A DNA stretch of 22,544 nt, from assembly GCA_015852425.1 (NCBI GenBank), contig JAAAIG010000650.1, forward strand, positions 1 through 22,544, in the 5' to 3' direction. The position numbers and the translations under genes are program-made. The notes under the pieces are model-generated. The model made no database searches, was not told the DNA's origin, and saw only the letters and a program-made list of their open reading frames with translations. Below are positions 1 to 9,017 of this stretch, in pieces. The DNA is from Gryganskiella cystojenkinii (lineage: Eukaryota; Mortierellomycota; Mortierellomycetes; Mortierellales; Mortierellaceae). Position 1 is the first letter of the stretch. Each line of letters opens with the position of its first letter.

Positions 1-324
1 CTAGTCAGTCAGAACACCCTCAACCTTAGTCTTAACAACCTTATTTTCACCTTCAGTAAACATATCTTCCACCTACCTTGTCCTTGTCCCAGTCCTTTTC
101 CTTGTTTCCCTGTTTCCTTGTCTCGAGTTTCCTTGTCTCTTCCTCTTTTCCCCCGTCTCCTGTCTGCCCATTCTTTATTCTATCTCCACCAATTGCACAT
201 TCTTGCTCTTGCCCAAAGGTAAAATATAAAAAGATGACTAGGTTTTGCATTTACACTATCACAAACAATAGCCAATTAGCAATTGCCACCATAGCCGCCA
301 CCACTCTCTACCTCTCCTCGTTTG

Positions 325-330
325 TATAAA
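325..330 (+). promoter_or_regulatory. TATA-like box upstream of the small secreted protein gene
   Basis: TATAAA lies 144 nt before the ATG at 474. A second TATAAA sits at 225-230 and a CCAAT box at 189-193. The first 330 bases are strongly pyrimidine-rich on this strand (CCTTGTCC/TTCC runs), which is common for fungal promoters. I see no convincing gene in 1-473. Which TATA box is used cannot be told from sequence. Confidence 0.35.
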
Positions 331-473
331 CACCCTTTCCTTTGTCCCTTGACATACACTATTCACTAATCGACACTCTTGCTTTGCGTCCTTGCCACCA
401 CATACTACTTACAAGATACACACAGCACACCCAAAGACACGCGTCTTCAAGGCTTCCAGAATTGAAAAACAAA

Positions 474-941
474 ATGTTGTTCTCCAAGTTTGCCATGGTT
501 CTATTCACTAGTATGCATCTGCGCACACGCGTCCTAATTAGAAAACCTGCTCCAACGCATAAACGCAAGTCTTGAGTTGCATGTTCCTTATCATCGTTCC
601 TTTCTTTGCTCCTTTTCTTTTTAGTTGCCGCAGTGGTGACAGTCTCGGCCTCGACCGTGGAGTACGGCTCGAAAGAGTGGGAGGAAGGTGACGTTACTTT
701 ATCGGGAGTAGCCACCTGCGTCTGCGGCCCTGATGGCAACTCAGCAAAAAGCATAATGGCCACCCAGACTATGTGCAAGGCGATAATTCGGAAGGCCACC
801 AAGCCTGCCAACCCCGACGACCCTTGGACGTGTAGCTTTGGCCTTCCGTTGAGCAGCGGACATGACAGATTAATACTTGCTTGCACCGGAAGGAAAGGAG
901 ACGACGGCTTGGGTTGCAAACTTTTGTTTTATCTGAAATAG
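474..941 (+). CDS. Small secreted cysteine-containing protein (117 aa, two exons)
   Basis: Exon 1 is 474-510, the intron 511-624 (GTATGC...TTTTTAG), exon 2 625-941 (TAG). Splicing joins ...VLFT to IAAVVTVSA and creates a textbook signal peptide (MLFSKFAMVLFT-IAAVVTVSA, cleavage probably after residue 21) that neither exon encodes alone; this is the main reason for the model. The mature chain of about 96 residues has six cysteines (residues 44, 46, 63, 82, 99, 110), an acidic N-terminal part and a hydrophobic C-terminal end (KLLFYLK). An even cysteine number suggests disulphide bonds in an extracellular protein. I do not recognise the family. The size and cysteine content fit fungal small secreted proteins, which include effectors, but function is unknown. 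An AATAAA at 1088-1093, about 150 nt after the stop, may be the poly(A) signal. Confidence 0.72.
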
Positions 942-1716
942 GCGTGCCGAATTGCAAAGTCGTGTATCTCTGAGTAGCAGCAGCAAGTACAGCGAAAACA
1001 AGATCGAGCATGACTGAAAGGTGCTGCTGGAAAGGATAGAGGGGAGGTCGAGAGATTATTGAATGCCCGTATCCGTAGTTGGAGTCAAATAAATTAAAAT
1101 GGTTTGGCCTACAGTACAGTAGCATAATAGAGGTTCTGAGGTGGTGTATGGCGCAGAGAAAGGTCGGAGGCGTCAACCCAATGATTGCCTTTCTTAGGTA
1201 TGGAGAGAGGATCTTCCGAGCCGTCAGATTCTGGGTTGTGTTCAATATCCAAGAGCGCGTTCCCTCTTTTATAGAGAAAAAAATAAAATATGAAAGAGAT
1301 AAGTGAAACACTTTGAGAGAAGGAATTGAAAGAAAAAATGACGAGCGAAAGAGGGAAGGGACGAGGAGTGAATATCATGACGTCTTTTCTCAACCAGCAG
1401 CGCAACATCCCAGTCGCAAAGAACATTGCTGGCTGAAGAAAAGAGAATTGGAAAACAAAGATACTACTTATATAAAAATGTTTGACAATAGGGAAAGGCA
1501 GGGCCACGTGGAGGATAGTGATGAACAGAGTTGAGACGCGAGACAGTCTCCATTCTGAGGTGCCTGGCATCCCAAGAGTTTGCATGTCACTTTACGTGGT
1601 GAAGATTGTTCGTTTTGTTTTATTCTAAAATGGTTCGTTATGTTCGAATACTACACTGGGCAAGTAAAACAAATGCTCTTGAGCTGGGAGTGTTCTTGAT
1701 TACGGAGTGTTCTAGA
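942..1716. other. Intergenic region between convergent genes; no supported gene
   Basis: This separates the convergent genes ending at 941 (+) and 1717 (-). It holds a possible poly(A) signal AATAAA at 1088-1093 (+) and a purine-rich stretch at about 1265-1455. The open frames here have low-complexity compositions that follow base bias, and none shows recognisable protein features or splice logic. Confidence 0.5.
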
Positions 1717-2559
1717 TTAAGGAGTGTAGCTCATATTCCGGAACTGACTAACGATGGATCTTCCATCAGTCGGCATCTCAAATCTCCCAGCCCATTGATC
1801 ATCTTCATTATGCGTCCAAGAGTTCATTGCCAATTTGAACTCTGTTGTCTTGGGATCCGCAACTTCCACATCCGACCTCTGATACACCTTTTTTCCATCA
1901 ATATACCAAGCAATGAACTCCTTCCTCCATTCGATAGCATAAGTATGCCATCCCTCCGATGCATCAAATCCTAGATCAATCTTGACAGGATGCTGTGTCT
2001 TGCCTTTCCAAACGTTCAACCAACAGACCGTTGACACGATGCCTGTGAGCTCAACATCGATCTCATTGATGCCATTGGCGATCAGGAAGAACGCTGTGAC
2101 ATGACCCTTGTTGTTGGTTGAGATCATGTCACACGAGTAGATTCCGTAATCTAACCCCGTTTCTCTTGAGATGAGCTCTCCTCCAGAGAAGGGTTTCACA
2201 GAGGATTTGGTTCCTATGGATATTTGGGCGCCATTAGGCGTGAACTGGACTTCGTCGCGAATATAGTTGCTGCTCCAACGGTCGGGACCCTTTTCGTGGG
2301 GGATGATGAATTTTGAGGCCAAGTTGGCGCTGGTGCTCACGCCGCCGTCATCAGCAAGTGCCAGAGACTCACAAAATGGTTGGCGAGTGCTCTTGGGCTG
2401 CTGAGGTTGCTCGTGGCTGAAGACTTGTTGCTCCTTATGCTGTTGGTCGAAGGGATTCAGGTTCTCCGCAATGTTATTATTGTTGTTGTTGTTGTTGATT
2501 TGGTTGTTATTATTATTGCCGCTATTAGCGCTGCGACGTTTACTCTCCTTGTTGCCCAT
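1717..2559 (-). CDS. GH16-type glycoside hydrolase domain protein with N-myristoylation-type N-terminus (280 aa)
   Basis: Single exon, ATG at 2559, stop TAA at 1719-1717. Residues 80-280 form a concanavalin A-like glucanase fold of glycoside hydrolase family 16. The signature is NEIDVELTG with E166, D168 and E170 in the E-x-D-x-E arrangement of nucleophile, assisting Asp and acid/base. Further on come GWHTYAIEW (203-211) and WYIDGKKVYQ (218-227), typical of the family's second half, and the chain ends in a terminal strand (FRNMSYTP). Known GH16 enzymes cleave or transfer beta-1,3/1,4-glucans or link chitin to glucan in the wall. The exact specificity is not readable here. Unusually there is no signal peptide: the protein begins MGNKESKRR, matching the MGxxxS/T N-myristoylation pattern, followed by Asn-rich tracts (residues 15-29). 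The frame stays open upstream to an ATG at 2796, but those 79 residues look like translated leader; the start at 2559 is my choice. Confidence 0.78.
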   Translation of the reverse strand: MGNKESKRRSANSGNNNNNQINNNNNNNNIAENLNPFDQQHKEQQVFSHEQPQQPKSTRQPFCESLALADDGGVSTSANLASKFIIPHEKGPDRWSSNYIRDEVQFTPNGAQISIGTKSSVKPFSGGELISRETGLDYGIYSCDMISTNNKGHVTAFFLIANGINEIDVELTGIVSTVCWLNVWKGKTQHPVKIDLGFDASEGWHTYAIEWRKEFIAWYIDGKKVYQRSDVEVADPKTTEFKLAMNSWTHNEDDQWAGRFEMPTDGRSIVSQFRNMSYTP

Positions 2560-3100
2560 CTTGCTTGATATTTTCTCCGATGTAAAAAGCCCTTGTGTGC
2601 GTAATCGAATAGAGTGACGCTTTAGAAAGGAAGAACAGGACAGGAAGAGATGGATACCAAAGAGACAAAGAGGGACAGTATACGTTCTCAAGAGAAGGCA
2701 ACGAATGGGTTGATGACAAGGTGTCGGGATGACATCATTAAAAGCACCAGTATCAAAAAGAATAATGATATTAAAATTACGATAGGCTAGGATCACGGAA
2801 GTTCATGCGGAAGTTACTAGAATGTGAGAACATCTACATTCAGAATCCCAAGACAAGAGAGTATGGAATTCAAATGCACTCTCTCGAGGAATCTTTCCTT
2901 CAGCTGAAAGACTTCCTTACCTAAAGTGCAGGAATTATACTTCGTAGGACGAGAGCTTGACCATCCTGAAAGTTTTCGGCGATTTTTAGTAGTATAAGAG
3001 GTTTTTTATTGTCTCTTTATTCTCGTCCTATACAAGCTCCTAACAACGTGAGATGAAATCACAACTTCGGTGGAAAAAGAAAAGAAGCGAGAGATGAGCA
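2560..3100. other. Upstream region of the GH16 gene; no supported gene
   Basis: The minus strand stays open in the GH16 frame up to an ATG at 2796, so a longer N-terminus cannot be excluded. Beyond 2800 I see no coding signal on either strand. This is probably the GH16 promoter and leader, plus the space downstream of the relic at 3101-5139. Confidence 0.45.
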
Positions 3101-5139
3101 TTAAAAGAAGTAACAAACGAGATCAGCGAAATAGCCCAGGATTAGCCCGTTAGGACCCAAAAGTGAGCGGTAGTAGTCATCAACAGGGTCCAGTAGAAGA
3201 GGGAAGAGGATTCCAGTGATGGTTGGGAAGCCAATGCTCCAGTATAAAAGAAAACGAGAGGGCCGGAAAACGCTCATCAAAGCCGTATAATTCAACCAAG
3301 GACTATCATTTGTTGAACTTTTTGAAGGTCTTTGCGGACAAGGTCATTTGAGACACTTAGTGACATGAAAAACTCTCATAGAACACCTTGACAATTGTCC
3401 ACAGCCCTGAACACCCTTACTCACAGCACACTCCATCGCCCTTGTACCAGCCTGGAAGGTCATTCTTGCCTTGCCTTAGTCGTGCTTCGTGACACCCTGT
3501 GTCAGAGGTCTATGGGTAGTTGACGCAACCCCCCTTTTCATCTGGCTAGTGTCTGCCTACTTGCATTTTCGTTCATACGTTTTCGCCCATGCCATTTAGC
3601 CCTGTCGATCTTTCGCCGGTCGCGACCATCTTTTGCTGTCCCTGCTGATCTTTGCCGTTCTGAAAGTCTTCTAACACTGCTGTGGAAAACTCTTGATCGT
3701 GATTCTATGACTGTGATCATGACAGAGCGATATGTCAGAATAAAGATAAGCCCTTACCGTACTTGGAGGATCTCAATCACCATCTTCTCGTCACTTTCAT
3801 CTCGGAACTTGGACAGAGCCCCTTTCCAATTCGGCCTTCAAGTCTTTTAGATCAGTTTCCAGGATATCGTCGCCATCATCGACAACAAACTTTGTCATGT
3901 ACGTTTCTAAGAGATCTTTAGGCACTCCGACGTTCTTTTGTCATGGTCAAGGAACATCTTGTGAACGTACAAGTCCACGATCCACTAATGGCGACACTAC
4001 GAAAATAGATGAATAGTACATAGTTAAAGTAGAGCGATCAAGCACACGAAATTCAATGCCACCGATATGATATCCTTACAAGAAATCCTTGAGTTCGATA
4101 GGTGGCAACGCGGTGAGCTTCTCCAACCTTTCCCAAACAAAGTTGCAGTGGAAATCTTGTGATGCGGACGATTTTGTTCGACCACGAGGTTTCTCAAAGT
4201 GCTCTTTTCGAAGCTAGGATGCGCAGAAGCAGAAGCGTTAACTATCGATGAGTGTGACATCTATATATAACAGCATTTAACCCCCCCCCCCCCTCCGGCT
4301 CTTACTTTCGATCAGCTCCACCAGTTCCATGGACAAATCCTCGATACTCTCGACAACTTTGTCATCCACAGCTTCCCCAGTATTATCCTCGTAGCCTACC
4401 TCATCGTCGAAGACTTCCTGACTCTCCAGAACCTTCAAATCCTCTATGGCAGTCTCGTTATCTTGGCCTCTGTTTGCATCTGCGGGCAATCGGACTGAAG
4501 TGAACCAGAAATGCGATGAAAGGTTGCAAAGAGACCATGTGTCTATACGCCAGCTCAAAAAAAAAATACTCACATCCGTTCCTTGGACTCTTTGAAGAGA
4601 GATGGGATCATCACTGAAGGAGCCACGCAGTGGCTTTTGTCCGAATAATAAAGCTCTAGAGTATTGGGGAGTGTACAAATTAACGGGTGACAGTTAGGAT
4701 GGGCAAAGTTGATGAGTCAAAGACAAATAAAACGAAAATCCCAGATTGAGATAATGTTGTTTACCAGGACTGCGGTTGTATGGCGAAGGTGCCAAGTTTA
4801 TCGTTAAGGCTTAATCTGTGGCCGATTGTTTCTCTTGGTGTAGTCACTCTCCTCAACCCCTGTCGGAGGCCAATAGCTCTTGTCAGTGTCGACCATTGAC
4901 TCCAATTCACTCCAGAATATTCCCTCCGAATCTGAACTCCTTGAAATCCTGCTGATGTTCTTCCGACCGCCGACTTTTAATTTGAGAATTCTCAATAAGT
5001 ACAGAGTATGCCGAGTCCTTGTTCGTATAACCAAAACTTGTGTTGGAAATTGGGAGCGTCACATGCTCCTTGACCTTTTCATTTTCCAACGCCTAGAGAG
5101 CATGCTCTCAAGAGGACGTTTAGCAGTTGATACTTCCAT
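3101..5139 (-). pseudogene. Broken copy of an uncharacterised multicopy fungal gene family
   Basis: Protein-like segments occur in order on the minus strand but in different frames. The ATG at 5139 starts MEVSTAKRPLESMLSR, which shifts at about 5088 into KVKEHVTLPISNTSFGYTNK, then shifts to SDSEGIFWSELESMVDTDKS (stop 4804). Next come a PLRGSFSDDPISLQ piece at about 4620, LPADANRGQDNETAIEDLKV...DLSMELVELIES (about 4490-4310), NFVWERLEKLTALPPIELKD (about 4140-4080), KDLLETYMTKFVVDDGDDIL...DLKAELER, shifting to ALSKFRDESDEKMVIEILQ (to 3758), and a Gln-rich piece at 3700-3580. Good donor sites remain: GTAAGG after 4081, GTAAGG at 3757, GTGAGT after 4570. The piece at 3480-3101 is the least certain. 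Several segments resemble, from memory, an abundant uncharacterised Mortierellaceae family, part of it Crinkler-like; I could not verify this. At least four frame changes make a functional product unlikely. Confidence 0.6.
4281..4293. repeat. Homopolymer run (13 C)
   Basis: Thirteen consecutive C on the plus strand, just downstream on the minus strand of the ...VELIESK coding segment and its GTAAGA donor. It probably lies in intron or decayed sequence. The length may be misread in the assembly. Confidence 0.9.
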
Positions 5140-5813
5140 AGTTGCCGTATTGTCGATGGTCGAGTCCCGGACAAAAAAAACGACCTCTCATCTTTTCATA
5201 ATACTTGGCATCACTTGATATCATTGCACGTGGCTTGGCGTTACACAAAACTGATGGCTATAGAACAACGTTTTCTTGTTGTCAATTTTCCAAACCAAAT
5301 TCAAAAAGGATTTAATTCAAAAGTATCACTTTCCGACGAATAGGTCGTGTTTTTCGTCCAGGACTCTACAGGGAAGAGATATGCCATACATAGCAAATTA
5401 AATGCGATTGGAGTAGTAATGTAAAAGAAGAAAGGAGATGGGAATGGATAACAGCCGACCTGGCTAGACCGCTCGACGCTAAATCTGTGTGCAGCTCATA
5501 GAACCGAGATTACGTACCGTCTTGTTTCTTATGAGCACATAAAGAGAGACAACACTTTCCTTAGAATCCTTGAGAAGATGAGAGAGAGAAAACGAGAGAA
5601 AGAGAGAGAGAGAGAGCGAGCGAGAAAATCAATAGGGAGCAGAGCCCGAGAGATTGCCAAGACACCAACAAAGGGCGAGGAAATCTGGCGATAGTGTGCG
5701 ATGTAAAGAATAGCCATGATATTGTTGAGGGCGTGACAGTGGCGACAAAAAAGAGGTGAAACAGGTGCGAATTGTGGCAGAAAATTTTGGAAGCAAGGGT
5801 GTGCAAGTGATGA
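5140..5813. other. Region without a supported gene, containing a GA-rich microsatellite
   Basis: No frame shows convincing protein character. Apparent Ser/Leu-rich frames on the minus strand at 5529-5827 are translations of the GA/CT repeat. The segment separates the relic at 3101-5139 from the unresolved open frame at 5814-6227. Confidence 0.45.
5577..5628. repeat. GA-rich purine microsatellite
   Basis: A nearly pure purine tract made of GA dinucleotides with single A or C interruptions (GAGAGAGAGAAAACGAGAGAAAGAGAG...). Such tracts are length-variable, and this one is not coding. Confidence 0.85.
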
Positions 5814-6227
5814 TTAAAAGGGACCAAGCACAGTCATGCGCTCACACCACAAGTTTGAGGTCCTCTGCGAAGGCTTCGTGTTTACACGGATTTCTGCCCG
5901 TTCGTCAGGCGATGACCAGGGTTTATGAGCGTAGCGAGACCGTTGTAGGTTTCCGTCACATTGCACCACCTCCATGTCGTTGACTTCGATGACGTCGTCT
6001 TTCTGGTCGAATGAACCCATGGCGATCATGGATTCCATAATCGTGAGTCCATCTCTTGACCGTAGAAATAGCGAGCCCTGGACTGGTTGTGCGACTCTTG
6101 TTCTGGTAGTGACGATATGTGCAGTTACAATGACCGAGGTTCGATGACTAGACGAAGATGATCCCTTTGTGTTCTGTTGACTGTAATATTTTGATGGAAT
6201 CTCACCTCCATCCTCAGAAAAAGTTAG
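5814..6227 (-). other. Unresolved open reading segment, possible exon or gene remnant
   Basis: The minus strand is open for about 137 codons to a TAA at 5816-5814. It follows a CTAAC...CTGAG sequence that could be a branch point and 3' splice site (exon start about 6227). The translation has ordinary composition: a Gly/Ser/Lys stretch (GGEIPSKYYSQQNTKGSSSS), then VIVTAHIVTTRTRV, then MESMIAMGSFDQKDDVIEVN and NDMEVVQCDG. The first Met is at 6038. It lies just downstream of the membrane protein gene at 6503-8361. I see no domain. It could be a terminal exon of that gene by alternative splicing, a small separate gene, or a relic. Function unknown. Confidence 0.3.
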
Positions 6228-6502
6228 CAGAGAACATTATCATTGCCGTGAAAATTCAAAAATACGGAGGGGGGCACTGAGCATGGAGAGGAGTGACATT
6301 TTTATTGGGCTCAGAAAATATTTTCAATGCAAGTAAGCAACACTTTACACAAGGTGCTCTGAACATTCCTTCGCTTTTTCTTTTTCTACTCCGCCCGCCG
6401 AGAGTGGCGTTCCATACCAATCGCATGTCATCATCGTCCCTCATCATCATCATTATATTTTTTTGTCGTTGGACCTGTCTCCTTCGTTCTTCAACCTTCA
6501 TA

Positions 6503-8361
6503 TCATGTCCCCTTTCTCAGGTTCTTCTCCGGCTCATATCCATCCTCCTGCAGCTGCTGCAGTTGCACCTCCGATCCCCCACCTGATGGCCGTTTCCTGC
6601 AGCACCTCAGGCAGCTCTTCAGACACTTTCTAAAGCAACAAAACAGCACAACCATTATGCAAAGAAAAGCTGCGCCAACGCCAATCAGTATATTCCGTGC
6701 CATTCTGTCAAACACTCGAGAAACAACCTTGCACAGGTCGTCGCAGTCGGGTGGTCTGGCCGGTGCCTGGATATCGGCTGCGACCACAAATGCATCGGCA
6801 AACGAGTAGCCGTTGGAAGAACTCGAGCTGTCGAGGGATGAAAGTTGGATGGCGTACACGTTGCTCGCGAAGGTCAAGATGGCAAGCTGTGCTCCTGCTC
6901 TTGCTGCTCCTGCCGATGAGTTGGAAGGGGAGGCGTCAATGATGGACATTTGGTTCGGCGCCTCGTTTTCTTTGGGGAGTAAAAAAGGACCCGAGGCCTT
7001 GTTCTGGACACTGTCAAACATGTGCAGAGCGGCTTGACCTTTGTCAGTCTATGTGAGAAAACAACAAATGGGATGATGGGCGCGGGGGTGAGTTGAAAAA
7101 AGTGCTGCAAAAAAAATAGAAAGACAATCCGTGTTTTTTTTTTTCTAGTTCTTCTTTTATTGTACTGTACTGTACCCGGCAAACTTGATAGAAAACCCCA
7201 TTCTTGACCGCAGTGGTCGATGAAAGACTGCGAAGGCATCCAACCTTCCAGGGCGCCGTGACAGCCCCTTCTGGAGGGCTCGCAAGAACGGTAGGCGGAC
7301 GGAATGGGAAATAAGTCAACGTGCGGTTTGGGATGCCTGATCCTAGATATCGATCCGGCACTTGACTCTCCACGAAGTGGACTGAGAACACTTGATTGTC
7401 GCCGTACTTGACCAGGTCAATGACTCCCGGTGCTAGTGTCTTTTTTTTTTTTTTTTTTTTTGGGGGGGCGAAAGTGAGAGCAGTTGTTAATGTTGTTGTT
7501 TGTCAAATGCCTTGTATATTGTGCTTGGGTCTTCGACAGTGGGCTGTTGTGTTTACAGTATTCAGAACAGTTTATAAAAAAAGCACTCACCACCTTCGTC
7601 TTCCTTGGAGAATCACTGTCAGGCACCGTGGCTTTGAGATAACCATAAGAGATGGTTGGAATGTCCGTAAATGGGTCCAAGCTCTCAGGCATAGGATAGC
7701 TAAAGTAGATGCTGCTGTTCTTCGTGAGCTTCGAGTTGCTGTTTTGCACAGTGGCCTTGTCTGGGGTGATCCACTCTTCATTCCCGTAGTCGATTTTTGC
7801 AGGCAGGTAATAAGACCGGTCCACCCACTCTCCTCGGGTCGTGGTGGTGTTTTCTGAAGAGTAGTGGACAGTTTTCAGGGCCGGGTCCAAGGGTGCATTC
7901 GGGTCGTAGCTGAAGTAGCGTATATAGAGAGATTCGACATTGAAGCGCATGGAGAAGATGCCGTCGTCGTCGACAGTGCAAAAGAAGCCAGGGAGGCCCT
8001 GGGTGGAGAAAAGCGTTTCGAATGATTCCATGGGTGTGGTGCTGACGAGGGACCACTTCGTATCGGACAGGGATGTAGCTGGAATAGAGTCGGATTTGAG
8101 GAGAGCCACCAGTGGTTTGCCAACATCGGTGGCGTTACTGTGCCTGGTGGCCCTGGCGATAGAGTAGAGTGCGTTGTTGTTGGCGACAACGCAATGGGGG
8201 ACGAGTTTGCCCATGATGAGTGCACCTGTGGAGGGGATGAGGGGAAAGAAAGCGAAGAAGGAAAGTGAGAATGCGAGAACGAAGGACGAGAGACGAGAAT
8301 ATTCACAGAGAAAAGAGAAAAGGGAAAGAGAGAAAAAAAGAAAAGAGACAGGGGAACCCAT
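6503..8361 (-). CDS. Single-pass membrane protein with extracellular N-terminal domain and Cys/Arg-rich juxtamembrane tail
   Basis: Three exons, all joined in phase 0: 8361-7591, 7439-7176 and 7048-6503. The introns are 7590-7440 (GTGAGT) and 7175-7049 (GTACAG...CACATAG). With the start at 8361 the protein has 526 residues and a strongly hydrophobic leader (SFLFFSLSLFSFL...). The first clearly protein-like Met is at 8214 (MGKLVPHCVVANNN), and a pyrimidine tract ending CCACAG at 8226 could be an intron end, so the true first exon is uncertain. The ectodomain has several N-x-S/T sites (for example NSNSKLTKNSS) and no recognised enzyme motif. A transmembrane helix (NILIGVGAAFLCIMVVLFCC) near the C-terminus is followed by a Cys/basic stretch (FRKCLKSCLRCCRKR), a candidate for palmitoylation, and a short Gln-rich tail. 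It resembles, from memory, a large uncharacterised Mortierellaceae surface protein family. The ligand is unknown. Confidence 0.72.
7441..7461. repeat. Homopolymer run (21 T) followed by 7 G, at an intron end
   Basis: Twenty-one T on the plus strand then seven G (7462-7468). On the gene strand this reads C7-A21-G and sits directly before exon 2 of the membrane protein gene, so the inferred 3' splice site AG|ACACTAGCA follows a poly(A) run rather than a pyrimidine tract. The length is likely polymorphic. Confidence 0.9.
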
Positions 8362-9017
8362 TCCACGGATTGTCGTTCTTTGTCCAATGCTCTCCATTTC
8401 ACATGGGTCACTCTCTCTGTCCAATGCTCATTGAAAAGTGGCAAACGGTTCGCTGAAGGAGCAATACCGAGGTATTGCTAATTTGATTTGCTTTGCCCTG
8501 CGAGCATATTTCGATCATGGTTGCACGAAAGAAATTCCAAGAGTTCTGAGGATTCTGAAAGAAATAAATAAATAAAAATACTGTTTAAAATATGCTGAAT
8601 AATATTATAATAGACCAACTCCATTGAACTTAAATTATCCGGCATGGAATAATCTTCGTCCGCTGTCACGACTTTACACGGAGAATCCACATCGCCAAAC
8701 AATGATCTCATGCCTCTCCTTCCATCCGCTCCGCACACTGGTCCCTAGAGAGCATTCTTCTACATTCCTTGACTCTGCCACGACTCCTTCTGTGCTCATC
8801 CATCGCGAGCCATCTCCATCAATCCACTCATTCATTCATCAATTAATTCTCCTTTGCACTCCGACTGGACCCTATTACATTGCGAACACGTCTTCCCGCC
8901 ATGCCAAACTCGTCAGTTGCTGGCAACACTTTCTAACCTTTCGGTACAAGGACGAGGATCCGATCCGTATCCAGACCTATCTCCACCCGACACTACCACA
9001 AGTTATTCGTCATTTAG
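8362..9017. other. Divergent intergenic region; may include the first exon of the downstream relic
   Basis: It lies between the start of the minus-strand membrane gene and the first clear exon of the plus-strand relic at 9018. There is an AT-rich core at about 8555-8620. A protein-like stretch at about 8905-8950 (LVSCWQHFLTFRY) may be a remnant of the relic's first exon, but no splice model connects it in frame. No other gene is seen. Confidence 0.35.

Noticed and set aside
78..329. 83-codon plus-strand frame with a Ser/Phe-rich start resembling a signal peptide
   Set aside because: Its composition follows the CT-rich repeat of the region (CCTTGTCC/TTCC); it has no defined mature protein and overlaps the promoter of the 474 gene.
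1109..1585. 158-codon minus-strand frame with hydrophobic stretches
   Set aside because: It is derived from the purine-rich plus strand (Phe/Leu/Ser bias), has no motif, and lies in the downstream region of two convergent genes.
1606..1974. 122-codon plus-strand frame
   Set aside because: Antisense shadow of the GH16 coding region.
4880..5218. 112-codon plus-strand frame
   Set aside because: Antisense to the relic segments at 4804-5139, which have the more protein-like translation and a collinear continuation.
7396..7857. 153-codon plus-strand frame spanning the T21/G7 run
   Set aside because: Antisense to the membrane protein exons, with a Phe/Gly run from the homopolymer.
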